From: Owenia fusiformis
Taxonomy: Eukaryota; Annelida; Polychaeta; Sabellida; Oweniidae
Length of the DNA: 64,000 nt
Assembly (NCBI GenBank): GCA_903813345.2
Contig: CAIIXF020000012.1
Span: 2,399,318 to 2,463,317 of the forward strand
Direction of reading: 5' to 3'
Positions 33,501 to 37,850 of this stretch are shown one piece after another. Under the pieces are notes generated by a model that searched no databases, was not told the DNA's origin, and worked only from the letters and a program-made list of their open reading frames with translations. The first letter of the stretch is position 1. The number at the start of each line of letters is the position of its first letter. The translations under genes and the position numbers were made by a program.

Positions 33501-34559
33501 AGAGGAGGGCATATCCCAGAATTCTTAGGTGAAACTAGCCATGAAAAAAGCAACCTCTTTATATGGAGATTGGTTCATCTAAGAATTCTGGGATATTCCC
33601 CTCTCTTAATATACTACTAACTTGACCCAGAATCCCTTTGAAACACTAATGATACAATATTCTTGAAAAGAAATAACCCCTAAAATACATAGAAATTCAG
33701 TAAAATTTGTGATATGTTTATGTGCAAGTGGAGCTATGAATAAAATAGCAATTAAGATCTTCAAAAGAGAGATTTGATTAATGTGGTACTCCATTAAAGA
33801 TTAGAGAATCAATTCAATAACATTTGAAAGTCAAATAGAGAAGCCACAATTCTGTGAGTTCCTTTGTTTTTAATTTACTAATTCTACTAAAATATAGTTA
33901 AGATATAAAGATAACTCAAAATCCGATGTATGTTTTCATTGAGTTTGCATGTTCGTCATGCATCTGAAGAAAACCAGCCATATTTAAATAAAAAACTTTG
34001 AAGATTTGCTTACTTCACTTTGGCAAAATTGTGCCTGGTCATTGCATATTTATTGTATTTTGGGTGTATTGCCCATTGATTGAATTAAAAGAAATTGGGC
34101 AATTTAAAAAACTGGCAGATATGCATGTTAAGAATTCAAGAAATAGACTATTAACATTTTGTTAAACATTCAACCCACTACTGAAACCACTAAATATCTT
34201 CAATAGTATTATCATAATTACTAATTCAAACCATTGTGCACAGGATATGGGATGATTTACCAAGATAAATTATTAGCATGAGCAAATATATGGTATGTTC
34301 ATATTTATGAATCTTGTGTAATTTAATCATAGAAAAGAAAAGTCAAAGAAAATCATCAGGACTGGTTACTTTGTGTAATGTACAGAGTGGGCCAAAAGAT
34401 TTGTGTAATTTCTATGTAAATTTTGTGTTATTTTCACTGTCAGTTTTGTGTAATTTCAGTCAATTTTATATGTTATTTCAGTGTCAATTTTTTATAATTT
34501 TAGTTCACACACAGGCACCTCAACAGATGGCTCCACAGCAGTATCAACACAATCAATGA
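3452..34559 (+). CDS. ATXN2: Ataxin-2 (complete, 21 coding exons, 901 residues)
   Basis: Joined coding exons: 3452-3501, 11740-11779, 12159-12212, 14892-14963, 23814-23970, 24630-24760, 25374-25462, 25833-26042, 26326-26471, 26990-27118, 27384-27466, 27814-27963, 28259-28332, 28817-28892, 29512-29607, 30058-30130, 30252-30382, 30961-31144, 31642-32223, 32486-32608, 34504-34559. All junctions are GT-AG with matching phases; the total is 2706 nt. Domains: LSm fold about residues 31-124; LsmAD about 125-260, including NGWDPNEMF and YDSSLAQY; conserved YVPPHLR at 269; PAM2 core STLNPNAKEF at 467-476; polyQ tracts near 401 and 605; Gln/Pro/His-rich tail. Ataxin-2 is a cytoplasmic RNA-granule protein that binds poly(A)-binding protein through PAM2 and affects mRNA stability and translation. 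It is shorter than vertebrate ATXN2 and lacks an N-terminal polyQ. The start is the only ATG whose exon phase fits exon 2; upstream UTR exons are possible. Confidence 0.95.
3607..4314. mobile_element. Foldback element II, MULE-like, with 9-bp target duplication
   Basis: About 215-bp terminal inverted repeats (left starts TTATCGCATCCTAC, right ends GTAGGATACGATAA) are highly similar and separated by a short loop near 4070-4125. A 9-bp direct repeat GGTTACTGT flanks both sides (3598-3606 and 4315-4323). Long TIRs plus a 9-bp duplication fit Mutator-like elements. No transposase; its left arm is split by the MITE at 3631-3900. Confidence 0.8.
3631..3900. mobile_element. 270-bp MITE nested in foldback II, TA target
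   Basis: Ends are inverted copies (GGGCGAAGGGGTGTAA..GTCGAC), followed by internal GGGGTAA-TTCGACA repeats. TA flanks both ends (3629-3630 and 3901-3902). The opposite arm of the host element preserves the empty site (TTTAGATTGTGG), confirming insertion at TA. Tc1/mariner-type non-autonomous element by duplication type. Confidence 0.85.
4324..4925. mobile_element. Foldback element III with terminal sub-hairpins
   Basis: About 300-bp inverted arms meet in a centre near 4600-4640. Strong blocks are TAATAGTGAC, ATTAAGTCGATCAGCG, AAGTATTGGAGCGCTGA and CGATCAAGACTTGTAA with their mirrors. The left terminus also folds on itself (CGAGAGCCAT..ATGGCTCTCG), as in foldback I. It abuts the target duplication of element II. 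Confidence 0.75.
4950..5110. mobile_element. Old, diverged copy of the 3631-3900 MITE
   Basis: Reads in the same order as the younger copy: AAGGAGTCTAATGTGGACAT, then ATCCATGCGAGAA, ATGGCTTCC.CCTAGATC and GAAGTTAC. It has many substitutions and deletions. Confidence 0.6.
5114..5311 (-). pseudogene. Decayed hAT transposase BED zinc-finger fragment
   Basis: The minus-strand frame includes SHSWLFGFPTMDAVPIVEKT followed by ICRLCKVVL. This is close to the N-terminal BED finger of hAT transposases, where an aromatic-rich W..FGFP is followed by a CxxC pair and then a TSNL..H..H segment. The final His pair is not preserved, so the finger is broken. No other transposase domain is seen nearby. Confidence 0.45.
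5374..5508. repeat. Inverted repeat next to the BED fragment
   Basis: CAGGGAGGCATTGTC..CATGTAG at left is mirrored by CTACATGAAGACATTGCC.CCCTG at right, with CCTCAGAG / CTCAGAGG-like ends; arms are about 45 bp. Open frames across it on both strands are treated as accidental. Confidence 0.5.
5509..6066. other. Ataxin-2 intron 1, no feature seen
   Basis: AT-rich intronic sequence with no recognisable gene or repeat boundary. Confidence 0.4.
6067..6440 (+). mobile_element. HINE-like element, family T, short copy
   Basis: Starts TATGTCACTACCAGAAGTGG with the local hairpin and has GTTTGG/GTTGG short repeats. It ends with CATGTTAATGTCTTG, matching the 3' end of the large copy at 37851-40390. The internal 136-bp tandem units are absent. 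Confidence 0.65.
6441..9670. other. Ataxin-2 intron 1, mostly unannotated
   Basis: AT-rich intron without recognisable genes. A 9-C run lies near 9282. Open frames are short and unsupported. Confidence 0.4.
9675..9851. mobile_element. Pogo-like MITE, copy 1
   Basis: Ends CAGCAAAACCTG and CAGGTTTCACTG are inverted. The interior carries GTGTTCGGATTAG and GTGTTCACATTGAG phrases shared with the copies at 10847, 21428, 25163 and 51542. Length 177 bp; TA at the right, TG at the left. Confidence 0.7.
10847..11030. mobile_element. Pogo-like MITE, 184-bp copy
   Basis: CAGTAAAACATG at left and the mirrored TTTCTACTG at right, with TA at both flanks (10845-10846 and 11031-11032). Exactly the length of the inverted copy at 51542-51725. 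No coding capacity. Confidence 0.75.
11740..11779 (+). CDS. ATXN2: Ataxin-2 coding exon 2
   Basis: A 40-nt exon after TATTTTCAG, before GTAAGT. It completes an Arg codon and encodes GGKMRGNVDKGIF, the linker just ahead of the LSm fold. Confidence 0.85.
12159..12212 (+). CDS. ATXN2: Ataxin-2 coding exon 3 (LSm start)
   Basis: 18 codons in phase 0 encoding TEGVYNNPRLTHSASALI. EGVYNN is a hallmark of ataxin-2 at the beginning of its LSm domain. Acceptor TGTTGCAG, donor GTAAGT. Confidence 0.95.
12236..12510. repeat. ~70-bp direct duplication flanking a HINE-like 3' fragment
   Basis: GGCACCTTACACATAAAT..TCTTAGATGCTA occurs at about 12245-12301 and again at about 12431-12498. Between them (12357-12420) is the 3' end of family A (TTCGATGGGATTCGCTACA..TTGCCGTTGTTCT), as in 20211-21203. 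Confidence 0.65.
12814..12917. repeat. Foldback hairpin with ~42-bp arms
   Basis: An inner perfect 18-bp stem (GATATCAAATATCAACAC with its complement at 12875-12892) encloses TCATTCGCTTCGCTCACTC. Outer arms GTGATATCATTTTATCGCC and GGCGATAAAAATGATATCAC extend it. Further GTGATATC copies at 12640-12690 suggest a larger decayed element from about 12600. Confidence 0.75.
14281..14362. mobile_element. Pogo-like MITE, 5' half
   Basis: AGTAAAACCTGTCTAATCTG through GTGTTCATATTTCAAGG, cut off where a family T element begins. A complementary 3' half lies at 15097-15174, on the other side of exon 4. Confidence 0.65.
14363..14480 (+). mobile_element. HINE-like element, family T, minimal copy
   Basis: GTCACCACcagaaGTGGTGAC hairpin at the 5' side, CTGTAACA phrases, distal GGTGGTGACATTTTG, then the small GCAT..ATGC hairpin and CCTTGTT end. 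About 118 bp, without tandem units; it interrupts a MITE. Confidence 0.7.
14596..14796. repeat. ~200-bp interspersed repeat, copy 1
   Basis: Begins TGATCTCCCCAGCATTAAAG, has repeated GCACCCAC(C/T)TGA phrases and ends near TCCTGTGAAC. Nearly the same element, in the same orientation, is at 26551-26755. Family unknown. Confidence 0.7.
14892..14963 (+). CDS. ATXN2: Ataxin-2 coding exon 4 (LSm core)
   Basis: 24 codons in phase 0 encoding GCNVQVQVKNGTVYEGIF then RTFSPK. VKNGTxYEGIF is the conserved Sm1-like strand pair of ataxin-2. Acceptor TTTTCCAG, donor GTATGT. Confidence 0.97.
15097..15174. mobile_element. Pogo-like MITE, 3' half
   Basis: GTGTTCACATTGAGG, GATTAGAGAGGTGTTC and ATACAGGTTTTCTGTA correspond to the 3' half missing from 14281-14362. 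Confidence 0.6.
15802..15990. repeat. ~46-bp tandem repeat, four copies
   Basis: Unit contains AAAGTTGCATTGATAAATCA and ACTAATAGTTTTTTTCC; starts are spaced 45-46 bp. Intronic and non-coding. Confidence 0.8.
15991..17610. other. Ataxin-2 intron 4, mostly unannotated
   Basis: AT-rich intron. The only recognisable piece is a family T 3' fragment at 16783-16824 (GGTGGTGACATTTTGCATG then TTAATGCC). Confidence 0.5.
17611..19090. repeat. ~100-bp direct repeat, three copies, first interrupted by a HINE-like element
   Basis: ATCATTTGTTGTGCTCAGAG followed by TCTAGTTAGTACTGCTATAT begins near 17611, 18889 and 18992. The family C element (17711-18888) sits at the junction of copies 1 and 2. Confidence 0.75.
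17711..18888 (+). mobile_element. HINE-like element, family C, full copy
   Basis: 5' ATGTCCCCAC is followed by a local partner GTGGGG (17830s excluded; at 17730-17735), then GTCCGTCTGTCT-type short repeats. After these come about four 162-bp units, each with CAGCCATTTTGGATTTTCCG (starts near 18279, 18441, 18603, 18765). The distal partner GTGGGGACAT is at 18855-18864, with a small ACACA/TGTGT hairpin and a TTCTTGTT end. The pieces fit a non-autonomous Helentron (HINE). No protein encoded. Confidence 0.7.
19845..19935. repeat. Partial GGCGGATCC-type repeat
   Basis: CGCTGGCGGCGGATCCAGAA resembles the end of the element at 50975-51185. Only one end is present. Confidence 0.35.
20211..21203 (+). 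mobile_element. HINE-like element, family A, full copy
   Basis: ATCCCATCGAAC (20211-20222) has a local partner (20226-20237) and a perfect distal partner GTTCGATGGGAT (21163-21174). Between them lie CGTCCGTCCGTACGTACG short repeats and 135-bp tandem units (GAAGG starts at 20686, 20821, 20956 and 21091). Each unit contains a hairpin GGCGGCCATTTT / AAAATGGCCGCC. The 3' end has ACGC-TTTG-GCGT and GTTGTTCT. Two 3' fragments are at 12357 and 56114. Confidence 0.7.
21428..22602. repeat. Pogo-like MITE whose 3' end has expanded into a 58-bp tandem array
   Basis: The MITE begins near 21428 (CTAAACTGAACCCAACTGGG). From about 21550 its 3' end plus flank repeats every 58 bp: GTGTTCGGATTAGAGAGGTG, TTCAGATATACAGGTTTCAC, TATATATTATATTTAGAG. 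About 17 units alternate between long and short (CACTGGTTATATTTAG) forms. Remnants continue at 22855-22895 and 23773-23802, so the array once ran up to the exon 5 acceptor. Confidence 0.85.
22603..22854. mobile_element. 252-bp TIR MITE inserted in the 58-bp array
   Basis: GAGCCTGGCCATAGGAAAA at left and its mirror TTTTCCCGTGGCCTGGCTC at right; the similarity extends through GGTCTTATCACA. The flanking ATTT on both sides may be a 4-bp target duplication. Confidence 0.75.
23016..23678 (-). mobile_element. hAT-like element (inner), 663 bp, with 8-bp target duplication
   Basis: TIRs TAGAGGTGTCACGGT and ACCGTGACACCTCTA. Flanks ATTCGCAA (23008-23015) and ATTCGCCA (23679-23686) match at 7 of 8 positions, the hAT duplication length. 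It still carries a transposase BED finger on the minus strand. The catalytic region is missing, so it cannot move by itself. Confidence 0.75.
23024..23340 (-). pseudogene. hAT transposase N-terminal BED zinc-finger fragment
   Basis: The open minus frame reads EPASKSKKSAVWKYFGTP, then ISQGKRVGEITPCRLCEMPI. VWKYFG and the CxxC pair are typical of the BED finger of hAT transposases. After PITFAADALHS the pattern is lost, with no HxxxH and no RNase-H-like core. An upstream start would need a frameshift. The plus-strand open frame 23067-23990 is an accidental antisense reading that runs into ataxin-2 exon 5. Confidence 0.6.
23814..23970 (+). CDS. ATXN2: Ataxin-2 coding exon 5 (LSm end)
   Basis: 52 codons plus 1 nt, from MEVVLEMAHVVEAG to LNVDLDYAIK. 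It matches the ataxin-2 segment that ends the LSm domain (compare FELAVDAVHRK and NVDFNYATKD in vertebrates). The acceptor TATTTTCCAG is only about 35 bp from repeat sequence. Confidence 0.93.
23964..24050 (+). repeat. 27-bp tandem triplication of the exon 5 donor
   Basis: ATAAAAG|GTATGTTTGAATTG occurs three times in a row at 27-bp spacing (third copy GTACGT). Using the second donor would add an in-frame TGA after six full codons, so the first donor is taken as the coding one. Confidence 0.85.
24630..24760 (+). CDS. ATXN2: Ataxin-2 coding exon 6 (LsmAD start)
   Basis: Completes an Asp codon, then TFTDTAISGKHNLNGELEKE, LQPWEADAGG and an acidic stretch ending SSGQ. Conserved FTDxAI and PW motifs. 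Acceptor TTGTAG, donor GTATGT. Confidence 0.95.
25163..25303. mobile_element. Pogo-like MITE, diverged copy
   Basis: AAAACCTGTCTAATCTGAAC through GAGGTGTTCAGATAACAAG and TTTACTG; interior shortened. Confidence 0.65.
25374..25462 (+). CDS. ATXN2: Ataxin-2 coding exon 7 (LsmAD)
   Basis: 29 codons plus 2 nt: NGWDPNEMFRVNNEKFQVE then SSYDSSLAQY. This is the most conserved signature of the family. Acceptor TTTCAG, donor GTAAGT. Confidence 0.98.
25833..26042 (+). CDS. ATXN2: Ataxin-2 coding exon 8
   Basis: Encodes TPLDRKNTAEYKERERNAAR, LAAEIERDESSKHRLNLENG and DEEMLYSAVIRDGENTEGG: the helical end of LsmAD followed by a Gly-rich linker. The donor is GTATGT after GGAAA, so the longer open reading into the intron is not used. 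Confidence 0.95.
26326..26471 (+). CDS. ATXN2: Ataxin-2 coding exon 9
   Basis: Encodes YVPPHLRKSVAHGRAIPRVP and a Ser/Pro-rich linker to NGGV. KY(V/I)PP.. is the conserved post-LsmAD motif. Confidence 0.93.
26551..26755. repeat. ~200-bp interspersed repeat, copy 2
   Basis: TGATCTCCCCAGCATTAAAG start and repeated GCACCCACTTGA phrases, as at 14596-14796; same orientation, clearly diverged. Confidence 0.7.
26990..27118 (+). CDS. ATXN2: Ataxin-2 coding exon 10
   Basis: Completes Asp, then SNIEEKLGNSPEKVAAAAAN, a Lys/Asn/Asp-rich linker, ending DTSPDINKK. A similar upstream acceptor at 26947 would give an early stop and is rejected. Confidence 0.88.
27384..27466 (+). CDS. ATXN2: Ataxin-2 coding exon 11
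   Basis: Encodes ARNQQIQELRSFQETFKLSD then TKSEREKK. It corresponds to the conserved helical segment (RKQIDDLKKFKNDFRLQ in vertebrate ataxin-2). Confidence 0.93.
27814..27963 (+). CDS. ATXN2: Ataxin-2 coding exon 12 (polyQ tract 1)
   Basis: 50 codons: TKEKETPLKEDPQI, a run of ten Gln encoded by mixed CAA/CAG, then Gln-rich sequence. The mixed codons make it less prone to slippage than pure CAG. Acceptor TTTTCAG, donor GTATAA, so the donor is slightly weak. Confidence 0.9.
28259..28332 (+). CDS. ATXN2: Ataxin-2 coding exon 13
   Basis: Acidic, Gln-rich linker SHTGEELRQEDTQRQQDSEK then TEEVE, leading into PAM2. Donor GTAAGT. Confidence 0.88.
28704..28816 (+). repeat. Tandem duplication of the exon 14 acceptor region
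   Basis: TTCAGGTGTATTTCTATATT, then TCAGGTCTG.AACT.CATGTA and ATTGTTATATTTT, repeat with a 56-bp period. They create AG|G acceptors at 28708, 28727, 28764 and 28783 before the coding one at 28816. The site at 28783 is exactly 33 nt upstream and keeps the frame. Confidence 0.85.
28817..28892 (+). CDS. ATXN2: Ataxin-2 coding exon 14 (PAM2 motif)
   Basis: Encodes SVKHSTLNPNAKEFVFNPTA then KPFIP. LNPNAKEF is the canonical PAM2 peptide, which docks on the MLLE domain of poly(A)-binding protein; Leu and Phe are the key contacts in known complexes. Donor GTAAGT. Confidence 0.98.
29127..29153. repeat. 11-bp-stem hairpin
   Basis: AATCCCAACCA and TGGTTGGGATT close a 5-nt loop, in the intron before exon 15. 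Not followed by a T-run; function unknown. Confidence 0.6.
29512..29607 (+). CDS. ATXN2: Ataxin-2 coding exon 15
   Basis: 32 codons in phase 0: KQEYNPVPTPPRPQTQSPV and a Pro/Gln-rich end, like the Pro-rich segment after PAM2 in other ataxin-2 proteins. Confidence 0.9.
29641..29975 (+). mobile_element. Unclassified ~335-bp element, copy 1
   Basis: Starts ATGAGGTTCAGGATATTGGG and ends GGCAGAT-type phrases (ATATCTGCCCACTGATGAAA). An inverted copy is at 49640-50695 and shares both ends. Repeated ATATCTGCC motifs; no coding capacity. Confidence 0.7.
30058..30130 (+). CDS. ATXN2: Ataxin-2 coding exon 16
   Basis: 24 codons plus 1 nt: PMNMNYIIQPQQQPQQQRF then PRPGK. Acceptor TTTTGCAG, donor GTAAGA. 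Confidence 0.88.
30252..30382 (+). CDS. ATXN2: Ataxin-2 coding exon 17
   Basis: Encodes TAVVSVNPTSNFSQNPANVT and a Gly/Gln/Pro stretch to PTILYNM. Acceptor TTTGTAG, donor GTATGT. Confidence 0.88.
30550..30695 (-). repeat. tRNA-derived SINE
   Basis: On the minus strand it has a B-box-like GGTTTGATTCCCGG after a tRNA-like head (TAGTCCTCCAGCTAATGGG). The tail GGCTCTTCCAAGGAGGGG is shared with 2565-2765. Confidence 0.6.
30770..30900. repeat. Cluster of TATGGTACC-type words
   Basis: ATGGTACC or close variants occur repeatedly on both strands within 130 bp just before the exon 18 acceptor. Possibly a decayed foldback element. Confidence 0.5.
30961..31144 (+). CDS. ATXN2: Ataxin-2 coding exon 18 (polyQ tract 2)
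   Basis: 61 codons plus 1 nt: GSNVRMPLAAQLMPQFV, 13 consecutive Gln (mixed CAA/CAG), SNGES, further Gln-rich sequence, PTQYY. Acceptor TTTTAG, donor GTAAGT. Confidence 0.92.
31206..31315 (+). mobile_element. HINE-like element, family T, fragment
   Basis: CATATTGTTATAGTCTCCAT, GTTTGG short repeats, CATCTGTAACAAATGG and a decayed distal motif (AGGTTATGAAATTTT). The 5' hairpin is missing. Confidence 0.55.
31560..31641 (+). repeat. 82-bp tandem duplication across the exon 19 acceptor
   Basis: TTTGTGTTTCAG|TCCCACAG and the first ~40 nt of exon 19 occur twice, 82 bp apart. Using the first acceptor (exon from 31560) shifts the frame and hits a TAA shortly after the second copy. The second (31642) keeps the frame into exon 20. 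Confidence 0.9.
31642..32223 (+). CDS. ATXN2: Ataxin-2 coding exon 19 (large Pro/Gln/His-rich exon)
   Basis: 193 full codons, from IPQGGIPTHVQMHPQPAHLP to PQQVNMQ. It is dominated by Gln, Pro and His, like the disordered C-terminal half of the family (for example APSPVQHHQ in vertebrates; SPSPVHVQP here). Intrinsically disordered and likely to support RNA-granule assembly (inference). Donor GTAACC is weak. Confidence 0.92.
32486..32608 (+). CDS. ATXN2: Ataxin-2 coding exon 20
   Basis: Encodes GHSQATMAPPTQHTMVAHPQ then GIMTSTASNVHPQMHYSIHQ. Resembles the C-terminal HVQAHVQSG..P.HP.. part of ataxin-2. Acceptor TCTATAG, donor GTATGC. Confidence 0.88.
32640..33412 (+). repeat. 52-bp tandem array in ataxin-2 intron 20
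   Basis: Unit TTACATATTTAAATTTCAG, TTTATATTATAAACTTT, CACCCAATTTAGGGTG. From about 32815 the copies are almost identical (about 11); the first ones (32640-32815) are older and uneven. Each unit holds a near-palindrome CACCC..GGGTG. Confidence 0.92.
33500..33608. mobile_element. 109-bp hairpin MITE with 8-bp target duplication
   Basis: AGAGGAGGG..ATATCCCAG and AATTCTTAGGTGAA are mirrored at the right end (CTAAGAATTCTGGGATAT, CCCCTCTCT); arms are about 33 bp. ATATACTA flanks both sides (33492-33499 and 33609-33616), suggesting a hAT-type MITE. Confidence 0.8.
34504..34559 (+). CDS. ATXN2: Ataxin-2 last coding exon (21) and stop
   Basis: Completes Val, then HTQAPQQMAPQQYQHNQ and TGA at 34557-34559. 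Acceptor ATTTTAG. The end of this exon is the first unit of the 50-bp array. Confidence 0.85.
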
Positions 34560-35097
34560 ATCTAGTCTAGTCTAGCTACATATTAGGTAAATATCAACAC
34601 AATCAATGAATCTAGTCTCGTCAAGCTACATATCGGGTAAATATCAACACAATCAACAACAATGAATCTAGTCTAGTCTAGCTACATATTAGGTAAATAT
34701 CAACACAATCAATGAATCTAGTCTAGTCTAGCTACATATTAGGTAAATATCAACACAATCAATGAATCTAGTCTAGTCTAGCTACATATTAGGTAAATAT
34801 CAACACAATCAATGAATCTAGTCTAGTCTAGCTACATATTAGGTAAATATCAACACAATCAATGAATCTAGTCTAGTCTAGCTACATATTAGGTAAATAT
34901 CAACACAATCAATGAATCTAGTCTAGTCTAGCTACATATTAGGTAAATATCAACACAATCAATGAATCTAGTCTCGTCTAGCTACATATTAGGTAAATAT
35001 CAACACAATCAATGAATCTAGTCTCGTCTAGCTACATATTAGGTAAATATCAACACAATCAATGAATTTAATCTAGTCTAGCTACATATTAGGTGAA
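34542..35097 (+). repeat. 50-bp tandem array starting inside the stop exon
   Basis: TATCAACACAATCAATGA, ATCTAGTCTAGTCTAGCTAC, ATATTAGGTAAA repeats 11 times, starting at 34542, 34592, 34642, 34698 and then every 50 bp to 35048. The first unit encodes the last five residues and stop; the rest would be 3' UTR. Confidence 0.92.
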
Positions 35098-35900
35098 TAA
35101 GATGTTTCTAAGTTGATAAACGGTTATTGAGAAACTATTTCAACAAGGCATGTATATCTAAGTTGATATTTCCATTTTAGGAAATAATTTTAATATACCA
35201 TGTTTATACCGTTGGAACGTTGGGTACTAAGAAACTTTTTTAACCAATCAAGTACTTTTAGGTTGATGTTTCCATATAAGGAAACAATTTTAACCAATCA
35301 TGTTCTCATGTAATTGAAATTTGCATATTATGAAATAATTTTAACCAATCATGCTTCTAGGAAGACATTTTGGTATTTAAAAACTATTTCAATCAATCAT
35401 ATTCTTTCAGATATACCTGCACAAGCTGATGATTGGCCACTCCAGTACATTGATATTTGAGGAAACCTAGAAACTGTTAAAAATAAAAGTTGAATTGTTT
35501 TACTGTGAACAGAAACACTATGAATCAAACAAGAGGATTAAGAAACTGTCAAGAGGATCAAGAAACTGTCAAGAGGATTAAGAAACTGAAGAAACTGTCA
35601 AGAGGAAATGAATAGGAATTTTAATTTAAGATATATGATTGTAATCATACGAAGGAATATGGTATTTAAACAAAAGAAATATGAATGATGAAAGAAAATT
35701 ACAAAAATGGACCATAGCGTGAATCGAATGTAAATTGGCTAAACGTGGATATGTATTCTGAAAACTGGTTTTTGTTGGTGATTAATTTATACAATTTTGT
35801 AGTTTTGCTATTTTGTTACAATGGTACAATGTCGTGTGGAATATATGTGATTTTTTAAAATTTGAGTTTATTAATAAAATTTTGTGACCTCTTAGCTGAT
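34560..35900 (+). other. ATXN2: Probable ataxin-2 3' UTR
   Basis: Contains the 50-bp array, then an older ~60-bp degenerate tandem (TTTTAACCAATCATG phrases, 35095-35410). Candidate polyadenylation signals are AATAAA at 35482-35487 and 35873-35878. The true end is unknown without transcripts. Confidence 0.55.
35873..35878 (+). terminator. Candidate polyadenylation signal
   Basis: AATAAA followed by TTTTGTGACCTCTT, a fair downstream GT/T-rich context; the better of the two candidates. Confidence 0.5.
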
Positions 35901-36374
35901 ATGGTATTCTAATTTGAAAGGTGGGTTCTCAATAATTGAAACATAATCTGAAATATCGTGAATAAGAGTAATAATTGAAACATAATCTGAAATATGGAGA
36001 AGAGTAAGGGGTAGTTGAGATAACATTACAACATCGCTATCCCTATTTTGCAAAACAAAGACACAGTTTCTAGAAGTATTATTACAATAAGATATCATTG
36101 GGAATGAAACAGATCATGTACTTGATTGGGCTTTTCAGGCCTGTGTAGCTTAAATTATTTTTGTAAGGCAAGTCTTAGTATTTAGTGTTAGTCTCTTTAC
36201 ATGTTTGTATGTCATATATCTTCCTTCATACCTTCCTTTTGGTGTCAGGATTATGAAAATTAAGCAAGCCACGATAGTTCAAGTTAGAAAATATGGTTTT
36301 GTCCACTGTTCCGATTTTAGAATTTCTAAGTTTTATATGTTCGTCATTATGGCTTCTCTGAGCATGGCATACTG

Positions 36375-36465
36375 TACATTGTACAGGGTGTTACATAAAA
36401 TACTGCACATTGTACAGGGTGTTACATAATATACCATACATTACACAGGGTGTAACATAAAATCT
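36375..36465. repeat. ~36-bp tandem repeat, three copies
   Basis: ACATTGTACAGGGTGTTACA repeats with slight changes (third copy ACATTACACAGGGTGTAACA). Confidence 0.75.
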
Positions 36466-37850
36466 GTTGAGGTATTGGAGATACAAACATGTTCTTAGTT
36501 ATGTAGATAAATTGAATGCAAATGCATTGACCCTTGAGTCCTATTAAACAATGGCCTGTTAAGGCCTTTAACATCACTTGAATCTTCCATACTAAATGTA
36601 ACTCATTTATACTATCAAGACCTCATCATTCTATTAGTTTGCTGGAACTATAATCAGCTCAACGGGAGAGTTACTTTTGAACATGTGTAGAATCTAAGAT
36701 AAGGTACCACATGCAAACTGATGGTGTGTTGGGGTTTTGATCGTATCCATGGTAATGCTAACAGCTCCATGGCAACTCTAAGGACTAGAAAATGTTATTG
36801 TTTTTGATCAGAGATTGGTAAGAAGCCATTGCATTTGCACTTCATTTCATTAGTTCAGAAGAGCTTCCGTTAAATTTTGACCTGAAGGGTTATTTTGACC
36901 TTGAGCTATTTTGTCCATTGGGGTTTTTGACCTTGGATTATTTTTGAATTCTGACAGTTTGCCTTGTTTAGCATGGAAAATTCTAAATTTTTCAAACAAA
37001 TGAGATCATAATCTAAGATGGCCGCTTCTGCTTTGAATATCAATCAAGGTCGAAGTTACCCTTGAGCAAACTAGCCCATGGACGAAATAATCCCATAGGT
37101 CAAAGTTCAACTGAAGACCCTTAACACGCAGGCATCTCTACATGGAGCTAGGGTTCTAGTTGTCTATCTAAGAGAATGAAATTTAACTATAAAAAATTCT
37201 GGAAAAAGCAATATGAGAATATTTCTTTAGAAATTCAAAGTTGGGAGGAAATCATAAAATTGGGATAACATTTCTTGTGGTGACTTCTTATTAATTTAAT
37301 ATTTATTTGCAATGAGTATGTACTAACCCTATTTACATGTAGATATCTTGTAAGTCTAGTGTTATTTATTATATTGTATATTGTTTAATATACCAGGATG
37401 TCTTTGTATAATGGGACAGGATATGACAGTTGTTTTTATGTGAATAAGGTGTGGGGATGTATAACCTATCCTAAATTTATTTCTAAGAAAACCCAACATT
37501 TTCAGTCATCAATACATACAGTGTTGCCATGGAAATAACAATTTCAAAACTGGCATTTTCAAAACTTGGATATCTGTTATGATCAGGAAAAATAGATAGG
37601 ACTAAGTAGTCATGTTCTGGTATACAAAGTCATTCTGGTCAAAGGGTTGGGGTGAAAGAATTTCAAAATGCCATTATTGTGCCGGTAAATACCATACAAT
37701 GCATCTCCGTATAGACTAGTACTGTAATGTAAATGATTAATTGCACATTCATGTGTGACTTGGAAAATTTGCGTTTTCATCAGTTGAAAAGGGAATCGTG
37801 AATTTTTGGCATCACATGTGGGTACAATGATTATCGATGAAAATCATTTT
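36466..37850. other. Intergenic, nothing recognised
   Basis: AT-rich sequence between ataxin-2 and a HINE-like element. No exon with family resemblance was seen. Confidence 0.4.
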
